Assembly: GCA_013823565.1 (NCBI GenBank)
Contig: PNMI01000002.1
Span: forward strand, 1 to 64,000
From: Sphingobacteriaceae bacterium
Lineage (GTDB): Bacteria > Bacteroidota > Bacteroidia > B-17B0 > Aurantibacillaceae
Length of the DNA stretch: 64,000 nt
Direction: 5' to 3'
In this document: in pieces, positions 10,660-21,054 of the stretch
Position numbering within the stretch: position 1 is the stretch's first letter
Layout: every line of letters starts with the position of its first letter
The notes under the pieces: model-generated
Databases searched by the model: none
Seen by the model: only the letters and a program-made list of their open reading frames with translations
What the model was told of the DNA's origin: nothing
Position numbers and translations under genes: made by a program

Positions 10660-10677
10660 TTATTAAGTAAAAAGGAT

Positions 10678-11382
10678 TTGAATTTTAGTATAAAATATTT
10701 AAGTGTTGTATTTCTTTTTATTAGTGTATATGGCACTAGTCAAAACAACGCACAAAAAGCGAAAGAAAATTTTTACGCTAAAAATTACCAATTAACGATT
10801 GAGGAAATTAATTTAATAAATTCATCTGAAATAAATTTTGACAGCATTTTATACATCAAAGCTTATTCTCAAATAAAACTTAATCAACTCAAAGAAGCTA
10901 ATATCAGTATTTCTCAACTGCTACAAATTAATCCTAATTACTATGAAGTATATTTTTTAAAGGGTTTAATTTTTGCCAAAAAAGAAAAATATGCGGATGC
11001 TATTTCTAATTTTAATAAGGTGATTGATGCTAATCCAAAACATGACAAAGCTTTGTATAACATGGCTTTAGCAAAAGGCTTATTAGAAGATTACACAAAT
11101 GCTATCAAAGACTTAGACAAATGCATCACCATTAATCCAAATTATGCCATGGCATTTTATAATAGAGCTTATTGGCAAGAATTATCTGAAAATTATACAG
11201 CAGCTATAGCAGACTATAAGAAAGCTATAGAACTCGATCATCATTATTCAGAAGCATACACTGCACTTGCTTATGTATATTCGCAAAACGGAGATAAAAC
11301 TAATGCTTGTGAAACCTTACAAGCAGCCAAAAACGAAGGTATTGAAACTGCCAATGATTTAATTCAATTGTTTTGTAAATGA
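10678..11382 (+). CDS. Secreted tetratricopeptide repeat protein (TTG start)
   Basis: TPR units: YYEVYFLKGLIFAKKEKYADAISNFNKVIDANPKHDKALYNMALAKGLLEDYTNAIKDLDKCITINPNYAMAFYNRAYWQELSENYTAAIADYKKAIEL. Confidence 0.9.
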   Translation: MNFSIKYLSVVFLFISVYGTSQNNAQKAKENFYAKNYQLTIEEINLINSSEINFDSILYIKAYSQIKLNQLKEANISISQLLQINPNYYEVYFLKGLIFAKKEKYADAISNFNKVIDANPKHDKALYNMALAKGLLEDYTNAIKDLDKCITINPNYAMAFYNRAYWQELSENYTAAIADYKKAIELDHHYSEAYTALAYVYSQNGDKTNACETLQAAKNEGIETANDLIQLFCK

Positions 11383-11930
11383 TAAAATATCTGTACATAT
11401 CTATTACATTATTGATTAGTTTCGTTTCTATTCAAGCTCAAAATCTATCTGTTAGTTTTTCAAAAAACGAACAAGCATGTGTTTTAGGAGAGGCATCAAT
11501 CCAAATAATTTCTGGGGCACAACCTATTCAAATTTTATGGAGTAATGGTTCAACTTCAAATAAAATTGAACAACTAGAAGATGGTAATTATTCGGTTACA
11601 ATAACTGATGATTTAAATCAAGACACAACCATAAATTTCACTATAAATGTCATTACATGTGAGCCTGTAGTAGAAACGCATTTTACTCCTAATGGAGATG
11701 AATTTAATGATACTTGGAATATTAGTAGGGTAGAATATTTTCCAAATTTTGAACTATTTGTATACAATAGATGGGGTCAATTGGTTCACAGTCAAGCAAG
11801 CGAATTTATTCCATGGGATGGAAGAAGTTTAACTATTCCTACACCAGATGCAACATATTATTATATTTTATTTTTAGATCGATCTAATAAAAAAGAGTTT
11901 ATGAAAGGAGACGTCAGTATTGTAAGATAA
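11379..11930 (+). CDS. Small T9SS type-B (CHU/gliding motility C-terminal domain) cargo with one SprB-like repeat
   Basis: SVSFSKNEQACVLGEASIQIISGAQPIQILWSNGSTSNKIEQLEDGNYSVTITDD repeat, then FTPNGDEFNDTWNISRVEYFPNFELFVYNRWGQLVHSQ...WDGR type-B sorting domain. Confidence 0.88.
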   Translation: MIKYLYISITLLISFVSIQAQNLSVSFSKNEQACVLGEASIQIISGAQPIQILWSNGSTSNKIEQLEDGNYSVTITDDLNQDTTINFTINVITCEPVVETHFTPNGDEFNDTWNISRVEYFPNFELFVYNRWGQLVHSQASEFIPWDGRSLTIPTPDATYYYILFLDRSNKKEFMKGDVSIVR

Positions 11931-12889
11931 TGAGAAGTTTAACATTCATAATTATACTTTTTAGTTTAGTGAGTTTTGCCCAACAAACTACTCAGTACAC
12001 ACAATTTACATTTAATAAATATGGATATAATCCAGCTGCCGCTGGATCAAATATTAATGCTGGAATAGAGGCCATTATTGGAGGTAGACAACAATGGATA
12101 GGCTTTGACAATGCGCCAATAACTAATTTTTTGAGTGCTAATTATACCGTTAAACCTCAAAGAAGCTATAAACGTTGGCATAATTTTGGTCTATATTTAT
12201 CAAGAGATAAAGCTGGAATTTTTAGAAGTGAAAGTTATTACCTTTCGTATACTCTTCATTTACCATTAACTAATAAATACAATATATCGTTTGGTATATT
12301 TGCAGGTGTAAGAAATTTCGCACTAGATAGAGGTATTATTTCCACATCAGATCCGGTTTATGGAGCAACCTACCCTAGTTATTTTTTCGCCTATCCTGAT
12401 TTTATACCAGGCATTAGACTTTATAGTAAAAAGTTCTTCATAGATGTATCTATACAGCAACTATACAAAAACAGGCTTTCGCAAGGTGATAAACAAATTG
12501 GAAACAAATCTGTTTTAGCGCAACAGCTATATGTTACATTAGGGAAGAAATTCTTTTTAGATAATGGATTTACTATAGTACCAGCCATTAATATTCATAG
12601 TTCATTTGTAAATATCCCTAGCATGGAATTAAACGTAATGGCTTATTACAAAAAAAGGATTGGAATTGGTGCCACAATTAGAAATAAAGATTTTATATCT
12701 GGAATTTTTCAAATACGATTTTTTAAAAATATGACAGCTGGCTTTGCATATGATTATAGCATCAATCGTTTAAATCGAGCTACTCCAAACACTATCGAAT
12801 TCATGTTAGGCATTACTCCAATGATGACTGCAATGGGGGCAGAGAAAGGCAAACATAATGTGGCTAAATGTCCTAACTTTGATTTTTAA
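11930..12889 (+). CDS. PorP/SprF family type IX secretion membrane protein (second copy)
   Basis: QQTTQYTQFTFNKYGYNPAAAGSNINAGIEAIIGGRQQWIGFDNAP. Confidence 0.93.
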   Translation: MRSLTFIIILFSLVSFAQQTTQYTQFTFNKYGYNPAAAGSNINAGIEAIIGGRQQWIGFDNAPITNFLSANYTVKPQRSYKRWHNFGLYLSRDKAGIFRSESYYLSYTLHLPLTNKYNISFGIFAGVRNFALDRGIISTSDPVYGATYPSYFFAYPDFIPGIRLYSKKFFIDVSIQQLYKNRLSQGDKQIGNKSVLAQQLYVTLGKKFFLDNGFTIVPAINIHSSFVNIPSMELNVMAYYKKRIGIGATIRNKDFISGIFQIRFFKNMTAGFAYDYSINRLNRATPNTIEFMLGITPMMTAMGAEKGKHNVAKCPNFDF

Positions 12890-12906
12890 TCATCTCAATT
12901 TTTATT

Positions 12907-14331
12907 TTGAATAAACCCTTAAATAGCCAATCGTTCGCTTCTATATTTTTAAGCTACTTAAATTTTACACCAACTCAAGACCAAAGTACACTCATTAGTT
13001 TATTGGCTGAGTTCATGTCAAATAACAATGAACGTGAAATCATGGTAATTAAGGGATACGCAGGTACTGGAAAAACAAATATGGTAGCCGCATTATCAAA
13101 AACTTTACCATCCTTTAAATGGAGAAGTGCTTTGTTAGCGCCAACTGGAAGAGCGGCAAAAGTTTTATCAAATTACTCTGAAAGACCTGCCCAAACTATT
13201 CACAAAAAAATATTTCGAAAAATACCAACTAACGATGGAGGTGTACAATTTACTTTAGCAGAAAACTTACATCGTAATACAGTTTTCATAGTAGATGAAG
13301 CATCGATGATAGGTCTAGATAATCCAAATTCTGAATCTGTTTATGGAAGTTTACTAGAAAGTTTATTTGAATACGTTTACTCAGGTGATAACTGTAAACT
13401 AATATTAGTGGGCGATACAGCTCAGTTGCCTCCTGTTGGAAGCAATGAAAGCCCTGCATTAAATATTGATTACTTAAAAGCAGCCTATCACTTCAACATC
13501 AAACACATTGAATTAAAACAAGTTGCTCGACAACAAGACGCTAGTGGTATATTAGTAAATGCGACACATTTAAGAGAATGCATCGCTAATGAAAGTGATG
13601 AGTTTCCGAAACTACAAACTTTTAAGGATGTTGTGAGATTAAGTGGAGATGAACTAGAAGATGCCTTAAATAATGCCTATAGTAAATATGGATTTAATGA
13701 TGTGTTGATTGTAACAAGAAGTAATAAACGTGCTAATTTATTTAATCAAGCTGTGAGAACTCGCATTAGATATATGGATGATGATTTGTGTGGTGGTGAT
13801 TTAATGATGGTGGTGAAGAATAACTATTTTTGGTTGGATGAAAAAACGGAGGCTGGATTTATAGCCAATGGTGATAGTTTACAAATTAAAAAAATAACGG
13901 CAAGAAGAGAATTATATGGTTTTAATTTTGCGGAATGCATCGTTGAATTATGCGATTATCCTGATTCTCCAGAGATTACTCTAAATCTTTTATTAGACTC
14001 TATTAACACAGATACTTCAGCTTTAACCAAAGAGCAACAGCAATTTTTATTTGAAGCAGTCATGGAAGATGTGGCCGATCAACCGATAAAAGGTTTACGC
14101 ATGGCTTACCTCAAAAAAAACCCCTATTTTAATGCCTTACAAGTGAAATTTAACTATGCCGTCACATGTCACAAAGCCCAAGGTGGACAATGGCCTTGCG
14201 TGTTTATTGACCAAGGCTATTTAACCAAAGAAATGCTTAATGTGGAATATATTCGTTGGTTGTATACTGCTTTTACTAGGGCGAGTGAAAAGGTATATTT
14301 AATGAATTTTTCGGACGATTTCTTTGATTAA
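12907..14331 (+). CDS. RecD-like AAA family ATPase/helicase (UvrD C-terminal-like)
   Basis: Walker A IKGYAGTGKTNMV; Walker B VFIVDEASMIG; motif VTCHKAQGGQWPCVFID; YIRWLYTAFTRASEKVYL. Confidence 0.9.
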   Translation: MNKPLNSQSFASIFLSYLNFTPTQDQSTLISLLAEFMSNNNEREIMVIKGYAGTGKTNMVAALSKTLPSFKWRSALLAPTGRAAKVLSNYSERPAQTIHKKIFRKIPTNDGGVQFTLAENLHRNTVFIVDEASMIGLDNPNSESVYGSLLESLFEYVYSGDNCKLILVGDTAQLPPVGSNESPALNIDYLKAAYHFNIKHIELKQVARQQDASGILVNATHLRECIANESDEFPKLQTFKDVVRLSGDELEDALNNAYSKYGFNDVLIVTRSNKRANLFNQAVRTRIRYMDDDLCGGDLMMVVKNNYFWLDEKTEAGFIANGDSLQIKKITARRELYGFNFAECIVELCDYPDSPEITLNLLLDSINTDTSALTKEQQQFLFEAVMEDVADQPIKGLRMAYLKKNPYFNALQVKFNYAVTCHKAQGGQWPCVFIDQGYLTKEMLNVEYIRWLYTAFTRASEKVYLMNFSDDFFD

Positions 14332-14422
14332 GACATTTAAAAAGCTCCAAATTATTTTCGTTTTATATCAATTAAAGTATAGCAAAATCGTTATATTCGC
14401 ATGATACAATTTGAAGCATAGA

Positions 14423-15562
14423 ATGGCGACTCTTACCAAAAAAATACAAATGGTTGACCTAAAAGGTCAATACGAAAAAATAAAAGCAGAAGTTGATGCA
14501 GGTATACAAGAAGTGATTAATACTACTGCATTTATTAATGGACCAGCAGTCAAAGAATTTCAAGCAGATTTAGAAAAATATTTAAATGTAAAGCATGTGA
14601 TTCCTTGTGCAAATGGAACTGATGCTTTACAAATAGCGATGATGGCTTTAGATTTAAAGCCAGGTGATGAAGTCATTACAGCAAGTTTTACATATGTAGC
14701 TACTGCCGAAGTTATTGGTTTATTAGGATTAACCCCAGTTTTAGTAGATGTGTATCCTGATACATTTGATATCAATATTGAAGCAATAGAAAAAGCCATT
14801 ACACCAAAAACAAAAGCCATAGTACCAGTTCATTTATTTGGGCAGTGTGCCGATATGGAACGCATTATGGCTTTAGCTAAAAAACATAATTTATATGTGA
14901 TTGAAGATGTAGCTCAAGCTATTGGCGCTGATTATACATTTAGTGATGGTACAAAAGCAAAAGCAGGAACCATTGGAACCATTGGTTGTACATCTTTCTT
15001 TCCTAGTAAAAATTTAGGTTGCTATGGAGATGGTGGAGCGATGTATACTAATGATGATGCTTTAGCAAAAAAATTACGTATGGTAGCACATCACGGACAA
15101 AGTGTACAGTATGTGCATGACGTGTTAGGTGTTAACTCTCGTTTAGATACTATACAAGCAGTTGTATTAAAAGCAAAACTAAAACACTTAGATGAGTATG
15201 CAGCTGCTCGTAACAAAGCCGCAGACTATTATGATAAAGCTTTAGCAAATCATCCAAAATTAAAAACACCTGTAAGAGCTAAAAATTCAACACATGTATT
15301 TCACCAATACACTTTGCAATTAAATGGTGTTGACAGAACGAAATTAAGAGAGCAATTAGCAGAACGTGGTATACCAGCAATGATATACTACCCTATTCCA
15401 TTGCATGAACAAAACGCATACAAAAGTGATAGATTTAAAAAAGGAGATTTTCCGGTAACCGAAAAATTATGCGCAACGGTTTTATCATTACCAATGCATA
15501 CAGAAATGGATGAAGAAACTTTAAAATACATTACGGATAACTTATTAGAATTAGTAAAATAA
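14423..15562 (+). CDS. DegT/DnrJ/EryC1/StrS family aminotransferase (ATG at 14423 preferred over the TTG at 14411)
   Basis: IQMVDLKGQYEKIKAEVDAGI...FINGPAVKEFQADLEKYL...ANGTDALQIAMMAL...VPVHLFGQCADM...VIEDVAQAIGA...FPSKNLGCYGDGGA. Confidence 0.93.
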   Translation: MATLTKKIQMVDLKGQYEKIKAEVDAGIQEVINTTAFINGPAVKEFQADLEKYLNVKHVIPCANGTDALQIAMMALDLKPGDEVITASFTYVATAEVIGLLGLTPVLVDVYPDTFDINIEAIEKAITPKTKAIVPVHLFGQCADMERIMALAKKHNLYVIEDVAQAIGADYTFSDGTKAKAGTIGTIGCTSFFPSKNLGCYGDGGAMYTNDDALAKKLRMVAHHGQSVQYVHDVLGVNSRLDTIQAVVLKAKLKHLDEYAAARNKAADYYDKALANHPKLKTPVRAKNSTHVFHQYTLQLNGVDRTKLREQLAERGIPAMIYYPIPLHEQNAYKSDRFKKGDFPVTEKLCATVLSLPMHTEMDEETLKYITDNLLELVK

Positions 15563-15566
15563 AATT

Positions 15567-16889
15567 ATGAAAGTAGCAATTGTAGGAACAGGATACGTAG
15601 GATTAGTAACAGGGACATGCTTTGCAGAAGTTGGCATGGATGTGACTTGTATTGATATTGATCAAAAAAAAATAGATAATTTGCATAAAGGTATATTACC
15701 AATATATGAACCAGGATTAGAAGAAATGGTAACTCGTAACGTTGAGAAAAAACGTTTACATTTTTCTACTTCTTTAAAAGATAGTATTCAAGGAGCTGAA
15801 GTTGTTTTTATTGCTGTAGGCACACCTCCTGACGAAGATGGTTCGGCTGATTTAAAATATGTATTAGCTGTTGCTGCCAGTGTAGGTGAGCATATGCAAC
15901 ATCCTTTAGTTGTGGTAACAAAATCAACTGTGCCAGTTAGTACTGCCGAAAAGGTTAGAAAAGCATTAGCTGAGCAATTAGCAAAACGTGGTTCTAATTT
16001 AGATTTTTATGTTGCTTCAAATCCAGAGTTCTTGAAGGAAGGAGCTGCTATTGAAGATTTCATGAAACCTGATAGAATCGTAGTTGGAGTTGACAGACCT
16101 GAGGCAGAAGAATTGATGCGTAAATTATATAAACCATTTTTAATGAACGGACATCCAATTTATTTTATGGATATCCCTTCAGCTGAAATGACTAAATATG
16201 CAGCAAACGCTATGTTAGCTACAAAAATTAGTTTCATGAACGATATTGCAAATCTTTGTGAAATTATGGGTGCTGATGTTAACATGGTTCGTAAAGGAAT
16301 TGGTAGCGATACTCGTATTGGAACCAAATTTATTTATCCAGGTGTTGGGTACGGTGGAAGCTGTTTCCCAAAAGACGTGAAAGCATTAATTAAAACAGCA
16401 AAAGAAAACAAATACGATATGCGTATTTTAAATGCTGTTGAAAATGTAAACGAAAGTCAAAAAGAAGTTTTATTTGATAAAGTACAAAAACATTTTAGTG
16501 GTGATTTAAAAGGAAAAAAAATTGCTTTATGGGGTTTATCTTTTAAACCAAAAACAGATGACATGCGTGAAGCACCTTCATTAGTTATTATTGAAAAATT
16601 ATTAAAAGCAGGTGCTAGTGTGGTAGCTTACGATCCTGTAGCGATGAATGAAGCAAAACATACTTTAAAAAATACAATTGAATATTCATTAGACATGTAT
16701 GATACATTAAACGGGGCAGATGCTTTATTAATTGTAACAGAATGGCCAGAGTTTAGAGCTCCTGATTTTGATGAAATCAACAAACGTTTAAAACAAAAAA
16801 CTTTATTTGACGGTAGAAATATTTTTGACCCTCAAGACATGAAAAAATTAGGTTACAGCTATTACTGTATTGGAGTTAGAACTAACTAA
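15567..16889 (+). CDS. ugd: UDP-glucose 6-dehydrogenase
   Basis: MKVAIVGTGYVGLVTGTCFAEVG; GVGYGGSCFPKDVKAL catalytic Cys motif. Confidence 0.96.
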   Translation: MKVAIVGTGYVGLVTGTCFAEVGMDVTCIDIDQKKIDNLHKGILPIYEPGLEEMVTRNVEKKRLHFSTSLKDSIQGAEVVFIAVGTPPDEDGSADLKYVLAVAASVGEHMQHPLVVVTKSTVPVSTAEKVRKALAEQLAKRGSNLDFYVASNPEFLKEGAAIEDFMKPDRIVVGVDRPEAEELMRKLYKPFLMNGHPIYFMDIPSAEMTKYAANAMLATKISFMNDIANLCEIMGADVNMVRKGIGSDTRIGTKFIYPGVGYGGSCFPKDVKALIKTAKENKYDMRILNAVENVNESQKEVLFDKVQKHFSGDLKGKKIALWGLSFKPKTDDMREAPSLVIIEKLLKAGASVVAYDPVAMNEAKHTLKNTIEYSLDMYDTLNGADALLIVTEWPEFRAPDFDEINKRLKQKTLFDGRNIFDPQDMKKLGYSYYCIGVRTN

Positions 16890-16904
16890 TAAGAACACGA
16901 CATT

Positions 16905-17891
16905 ATGCAAAAAAGAATATTAATTACAGGAGCAGCAGGATTTTTAGGTTCACATTTATGTGATCGTTTTATTAAAGAAGGTATGCAAGTGGTTGCCATG
17001 GATAACTTGGTAACAGGCGATTTAAAAAACATTGAGCATTTATTTAAGTTACCTCAGTTCGAATTTTATCACCATGACGTGAGTAAATTCATTCACGTTC
17101 CTGGCAACATTGATTATATTTTACATTTTGCATCTCCTGCAAGTCCGATTGATTATTTAAAAATTCCTATTCAAACATTAAAAGTTTCTTCATTAGGAAC
17201 GCATAATGTTTTAGGATTTGCTCGTGTTAAAAAAGCAAGAGTGTTAGTGGCTTCAACAAGTGAAGTTTATGGAGATCCAGCCGTACATCCTCAAACGGAA
17301 GAGTATTGGGGAAATGTAAATCCAGTTGGTCCACGTGGATGTTACGATGAGGCTAAGCGTTTTATGGAAGCTTTAACTATGGCTTATCATGAGACACATG
17401 GTTTAGAAACTCGTATCATTCGTATTTTTAATACATACGGTCCAAAAATGAGATTAAATGACGGACGTGTATTACCTGCATTTATTGGGCAAGCATTACG
17501 TGGCGAAGACTTAACCATGTTTGGTGATGGTAGCCAAACACGTAGTTTTTGTTTTGTAGATGATTTAGTAGAAGGTATTTATCGTTTATTAATGAGTGAT
17601 TATCACTTACCTGTAAACATTGGTAATCCGGATGAAATTAGTATTAAAGATTTTGCAGATGAGATTTTAAAATTAACAGGCTCAAACCAGAAATTAATTT
17701 CCTTGGCATTACCTAAAGATGATCCTAAACAACGTAAACCAGATATTACAAAAGCTAAACAATTATTAGGCTGGGAACCAAAAGTAAATAGAGCTGAAGG
17801 TTTAAAAATCACTTATGATTACTTCAAATCTTTATCTAAAGAAGAATTAAATAAAACAGAACACCGTAACTTAGAAACACTAAATAGATAA
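16905..17891 (+). CDS. NAD-dependent epimerase, UDP-glucuronate decarboxylase type (UDP-xylose synthase)
   Basis: [50 protein letters not shown]. Confidence 0.93.
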   Translation: MQKRILITGAAGFLGSHLCDRFIKEGMQVVAMDNLVTGDLKNIEHLFKLPQFEFYHHDVSKFIHVPGNIDYILHFASPASPIDYLKIPIQTLKVSSLGTHNVLGFARVKKARVLVASTSEVYGDPAVHPQTEEYWGNVNPVGPRGCYDEAKRFMEALTMAYHETHGLETRIIRIFNTYGPKMRLNDGRVLPAFIGQALRGEDLTMFGDGSQTRSFCFVDDLVEGIYRLLMSDYHLPVNIGNPDEISIKDFADEILKLTGSNQKLISLALPKDDPKQRKPDITKAKQLLGWEPKVNRAEGLKITYDYFKSLSKEELNKTEHRNLETLNR

Positions 17892-17892
17892 T

Positions 17893-18165
17893 TTGATACG
17901 TCATTATAATATCACAGTAAAAGGTAAAGTACAAAGAGTATCCTATCGCTTTTGCACACATGCTCAAGCTTTAAAATGTAACCTAACTGGTTACGTTAAA
18001 AATTTACATAGTGGTGATGTTTTAATTGAAGCTGAAGGATTAGAAGATGATATCAATAAATTAATTGATTGGTGTTATGTTGGTTCTCCTCTATCAAAAG
18101 TAACCGAAGTAATAGCCGAAGAGGGCGAAGTGAGAAACTTTGAAACCTTTGAGGTGAAAAAGTAG
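17893..18165 (+). CDS. Acylphosphatase
   Basis: 90 aa; ITVKGKVQRVSYRFCTHAQALKCNLTGYVKNLHSGDVLIEAEG (catalytic Arg/Asn motifs); TTG start. Confidence 0.92.
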   Translation: MIRHYNITVKGKVQRVSYRFCTHAQALKCNLTGYVKNLHSGDVLIEAEGLEDDINKLIDWCYVGSPLSKVTEVIAEEGEVRNFETFEVKK

Positions 18166-18256
18166 TGTTTGAAAATAAAACTTAAACTAAACTTAATTAT
18201 TTCTGATTAGTAACTTATTTTTCATAACTTCATGTATAAATCTAAAAAAATTTAAC

Positions 18257-19291
18257 ATGAAAAAAATCTACTTATTTATTACCTTATGTATTTGCGCACT
18301 CCAATCAAATGCTCAATACACAGTAACAACTGCAAACAATCCAATTATTGGGGAAACCAGTACAAATTATCAAGCTGACACTGCTGGTGTATCTATTGGA
18401 ACTACTGGAGCTTCTCAAGTTTGGAATTATACTGGAATTGTAATACAAGCAACCACAACTCCAGTAACTAATACTTATGTTCCTACATCTTCGGCGCCAA
18501 ATTATACAGATTTCCCTGGAGCTAATATTGCTCAAACAGATGGTTCTGGTGCTTATACCATGTGGCAATACACAACCTCTGGAGCTTATTTATATGGAAT
18601 ATCTACGCCTACCTTAAGTCTTGTATATTCAAACCCAGAAACATTATATACTATACCTTTTACTTATGGCTTTACAAGTAATGATAATTTTGCTAGTACA
18701 TTTACAATTTCTGGAACACCAGCTACAAGAAACGGGACCGTTACTACAATTGGAGAAGGTTACGGAACGCTTAATATGCCGGGCGGTATGTCATATAATA
18801 ATGTCTTAAAAATAAGATTGCAACAAACAATTACAGATATTGTTCCTGCTTTTTCATATACAGCTACTGAATTTTCGAATACTTATTTATACATTTCTTC
18901 TGTATCAAAAAATGCACTATTATCTATTACAAAATCTTCATCAACTGTTACTACAACTTCAGCCACTGTAAGTAGTTCTAAAAGTGTGGAAGTAAATAGT
19001 ATCACTATTGCTGGTATAAAAGAAAATAAAAAAGAAGCGAATTTCAGTTTATATCCAAACCCAACAAACAATTCTGAAATATCTTTATTTTATGTTATCG
19101 CAAATCCTGAATCGTATGAAGTTTCAATAACCAATACATTTGGACAAATTATTAAATCCTATCATATCGGTAATCAAAGTGCTGGTATGTATTCTGAAAC
19201 AATAAACCTTGAAGGCTTAGCAAAAGGGATGTATTTTGTAAAATTAAAAGGAAAAGAAACCGAAGGCACTCAAAAAATAATTATTCAATAA
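18257..19291 (+). CDS. Secreted protein with T9SS type-A sorting domain
   Basis: Signal peptide MKKIYLFITLCICALQSNAQ; C-terminus FSLYPNPTNNSEISLFYVI...YEVSITNTFGQIIKSYHIG...INLEGLAKGMYFVKLKG...QKIIIQ. Confidence 0.9.
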   Translation: MKKIYLFITLCICALQSNAQYTVTTANNPIIGETSTNYQADTAGVSIGTTGASQVWNYTGIVIQATTTPVTNTYVPTSSAPNYTDFPGANIAQTDGSGAYTMWQYTTSGAYLYGISTPTLSLVYSNPETLYTIPFTYGFTSNDNFASTFTISGTPATRNGTVTTIGEGYGTLNMPGGMSYNNVLKIRLQQTITDIVPAFSYTATEFSNTYLYISSVSKNALLSITKSSSTVTTTSATVSSSKSVEVNSITIAGIKENKKEANFSLYPNPTNNSEISLFYVIANPESYEVSITNTFGQIIKSYHIGNQSAGMYSETINLEGLAKGMYFVKLKGKETEGTQKIIIQ

Positions 19292-19294
19292 TAT

Positions 19295-19328
19295 CAAAAA
19301 AAGCCGCTAAACATTTAGCGGCTTTTTA
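19295..19328 (+). terminator. Intrinsic terminator
   Basis: aaaaaagccgctaaacatttagcggcttttt: stem AGCCGCTAAA/TTTAGCGGCT with T tract. Confidence 0.88.
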
Positions 19329-19352
19329 AATAATACTATCATAACAAAATGA

Positions 19353-19748
19353 CTAAATCAAACTCTTTTTAATTTCTTCAGGTATTAAAACCTTCTCCTT
19401 CTTATTAAAATCAAACACAACCAAAACATCTTTTGCAATAGCTACTATTTCTTCTTTGTCATCAATCATAGTATGCACTAGAGCAAGGCTAGTGCTTTTA
19501 GCAAAGTCTACTTTTGTTTGAATATGAATATTACCTGGAAACAATAATTCTTTTTTAAATTGGCAATTGGTTTCCGCCACCATAAAACCAATATTTTGAG
19601 TTTTATGTAATTCCATTAATCCAATAGTATCCACAAAATGTAAACGAGCGGTTTGTGCATATTTATGAAATGCTACATTATTTACATGGCCAAACAAATC
19701 CAACTCACTCCAATCTATTCTTAATGAAATATGTGTTTCTAAACTCAT
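19353..19748 (-). CDS. Acyl-CoA thioesterase (4HBT, YbgC-like)
   Basis: LRIDWSELDLFGHVNNVAFHKYAQTARLHFVD hot-dog thioesterase motif. Confidence 0.88.
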   Translation of the reverse strand: MSLETHISLRIDWSELDLFGHVNNVAFHKYAQTARLHFVDTIGLMELHKTQNIGFMVAETNCQFKKELLFPGNIHIQTKVDFAKSTSLALVHTMIDDKEEIVAIAKDVLVVFDFNKKEKVLIPEEIKKSLI

Positions 19749-20498
19749 TTATTTTTTAAATAATTGAATGATTTTTCTCAAAGGCTTAGCATACAGTGTA
19801 TAAAAATGAGGTTTCAACCCGTTTATTTTCCATGCTTTTTTATCTTCGTTATTAGCTCTAATTCTATTTTTAAGTGACACATTACTCTTCCCTCCTACTC
19901 TCATTTTAATTATAAATTCAGGCAAATAAGCCAGTTTTATTTTATGCTTATGAATAAATCGCAGCATTAATTCATAATCAGCAGCTGATACTAAATCTAA
20001 ATTAAAGCTACCATACTTTTCGTAAATCGAACGTTTTACAAAAAACGTAGGATGAGGAGGCATCCAACCATTCATAAACATACCATGCTTATAATGCCCC
20101 GATTTCCATTTACGATGTATTTTATTGGTATCTTCTTTGTCAACATAAAATAAATCTGCATAAACAGCTTCTGCATGATTTGCTTTAAAAGTATTTACCA
20201 CATTCTCAATAGTATGATGATTCATATAGAAATCATCGCTGTGCAAAATCCCAATCACATCTCCTGTAGCCGTAGCAATACCTTTATTTAAGGCGTCATA
20301 CAGTCCATTATCTTTTTCGGAAACAAATTTTGTGATTTTATCTTTATAAGAATGAATGATTGATAGAGTACTATCGGTTGATTGTCCATCTACAATAATA
20401 TATTCAATGTTTTTATACGTTTGACTTAAAACAGAATCAATCGTTTCAACTAATGTTGATTCGCTATTGTATGTAATAGTTATGATTGATACTTTCAA
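19749..20498 (-). CDS. Glycosyltransferase family 2
   Basis: MKVSIITITYNSESTLVETIDSVLSQTYKNIEYIIVDGQSTDST...ILHSDDFY. Confidence 0.94.
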   Translation of the reverse strand: MKVSIITITYNSESTLVETIDSVLSQTYKNIEYIIVDGQSTDSTLSIIHSYKDKITKFVSEKDNGLYDALNKGIATATGDVIGILHSDDFYMNHHTIENVVNTFKANHAEAVYADLFYVDKEDTNKIHRKWKSGHYKHGMFMNGWMPPHPTFFVKRSIYEKYGSFNLDLVSAADYELMLRFIHKHKIKLAYLPEFIIKMRVGGKSNVSLKNRIRANNEDKKAWKINGLKPHFYTLYAKPLRKIIQLFKK

Positions 20499-20502
20499 AA
20501 TC

Positions 20503-21054
20503 TTATAATTGAGTTAAGCAATGAGCAAAATAAATCAGCGACTTAAAATTAAAATCAATGCGTTCATCTATTTTAGCTTCATTATTAATATAAACTGTTT
20601 TCATTCCTGCGTTTCTTCCAAACTCCATATCACTCATACTATCTCCAACGATAATAGATTTATTAAAATCTATATGGGGAAAATCTTGTTTTGCTTGAAG
20701 CGCCATCCCTATACCTGGTTTACGAGTTGGATGATTTTCAGCAGCTAAATAGGGAGAGTAATATATTTTATCAATTCTTCCTTTTAGATAACTTATTTCA
20801 TACATCATGTTTTGATGAATCAATTCTAAATCTTCAGGGAAAATTATTTTCTTACCAATACATTGTTGGTTTGTAACAACTACAATTGTTTTAAATATAG
20901 GATTTAATATTCGTAAGGCATTTAAAACACCATCAATGAATTCAAATTCAGTGGTATGTTTTACGTAATCATCCTCTAACTTTTTATTTATGACTCCATC
21001 ACGGTCCAAAAACAAAGTCCAAGTATTATCTATATTTAAATCCTTTAAAGTCAT
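20503..21054 (-). CDS. gmhB: HAD-family D-glycero-D-manno-heptose bisphosphate phosphatase-like
   Basis: WTLFLDRDGVINKKLEDDYVKHTTEFEFIDGVLNAL; VVVTNQQCIGK; RKPGIGMALQAKQDFP; IIVGDSMSDMEFGRNAG. Internal ATG at 21054 chosen to reduce overlap with the upstream gene (ORF extends to 21087). Confidence 0.8.
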   Translation of the reverse strand: MTLKDLNIDNTWTLFLDRDGVINKKLEDDYVKHTTEFEFIDGVLNALRILNPIFKTIVVVTNQQCIGKKIIFPEDLELIHQNMMYEISYLKGRIDKIYYSPYLAAENHPTRKPGIGMALQAKQDFPHIDFNKSIIVGDSMSDMEFGRNAGMKTVYINNEAKIDERIDFNFKSLIYFAHCLTQL

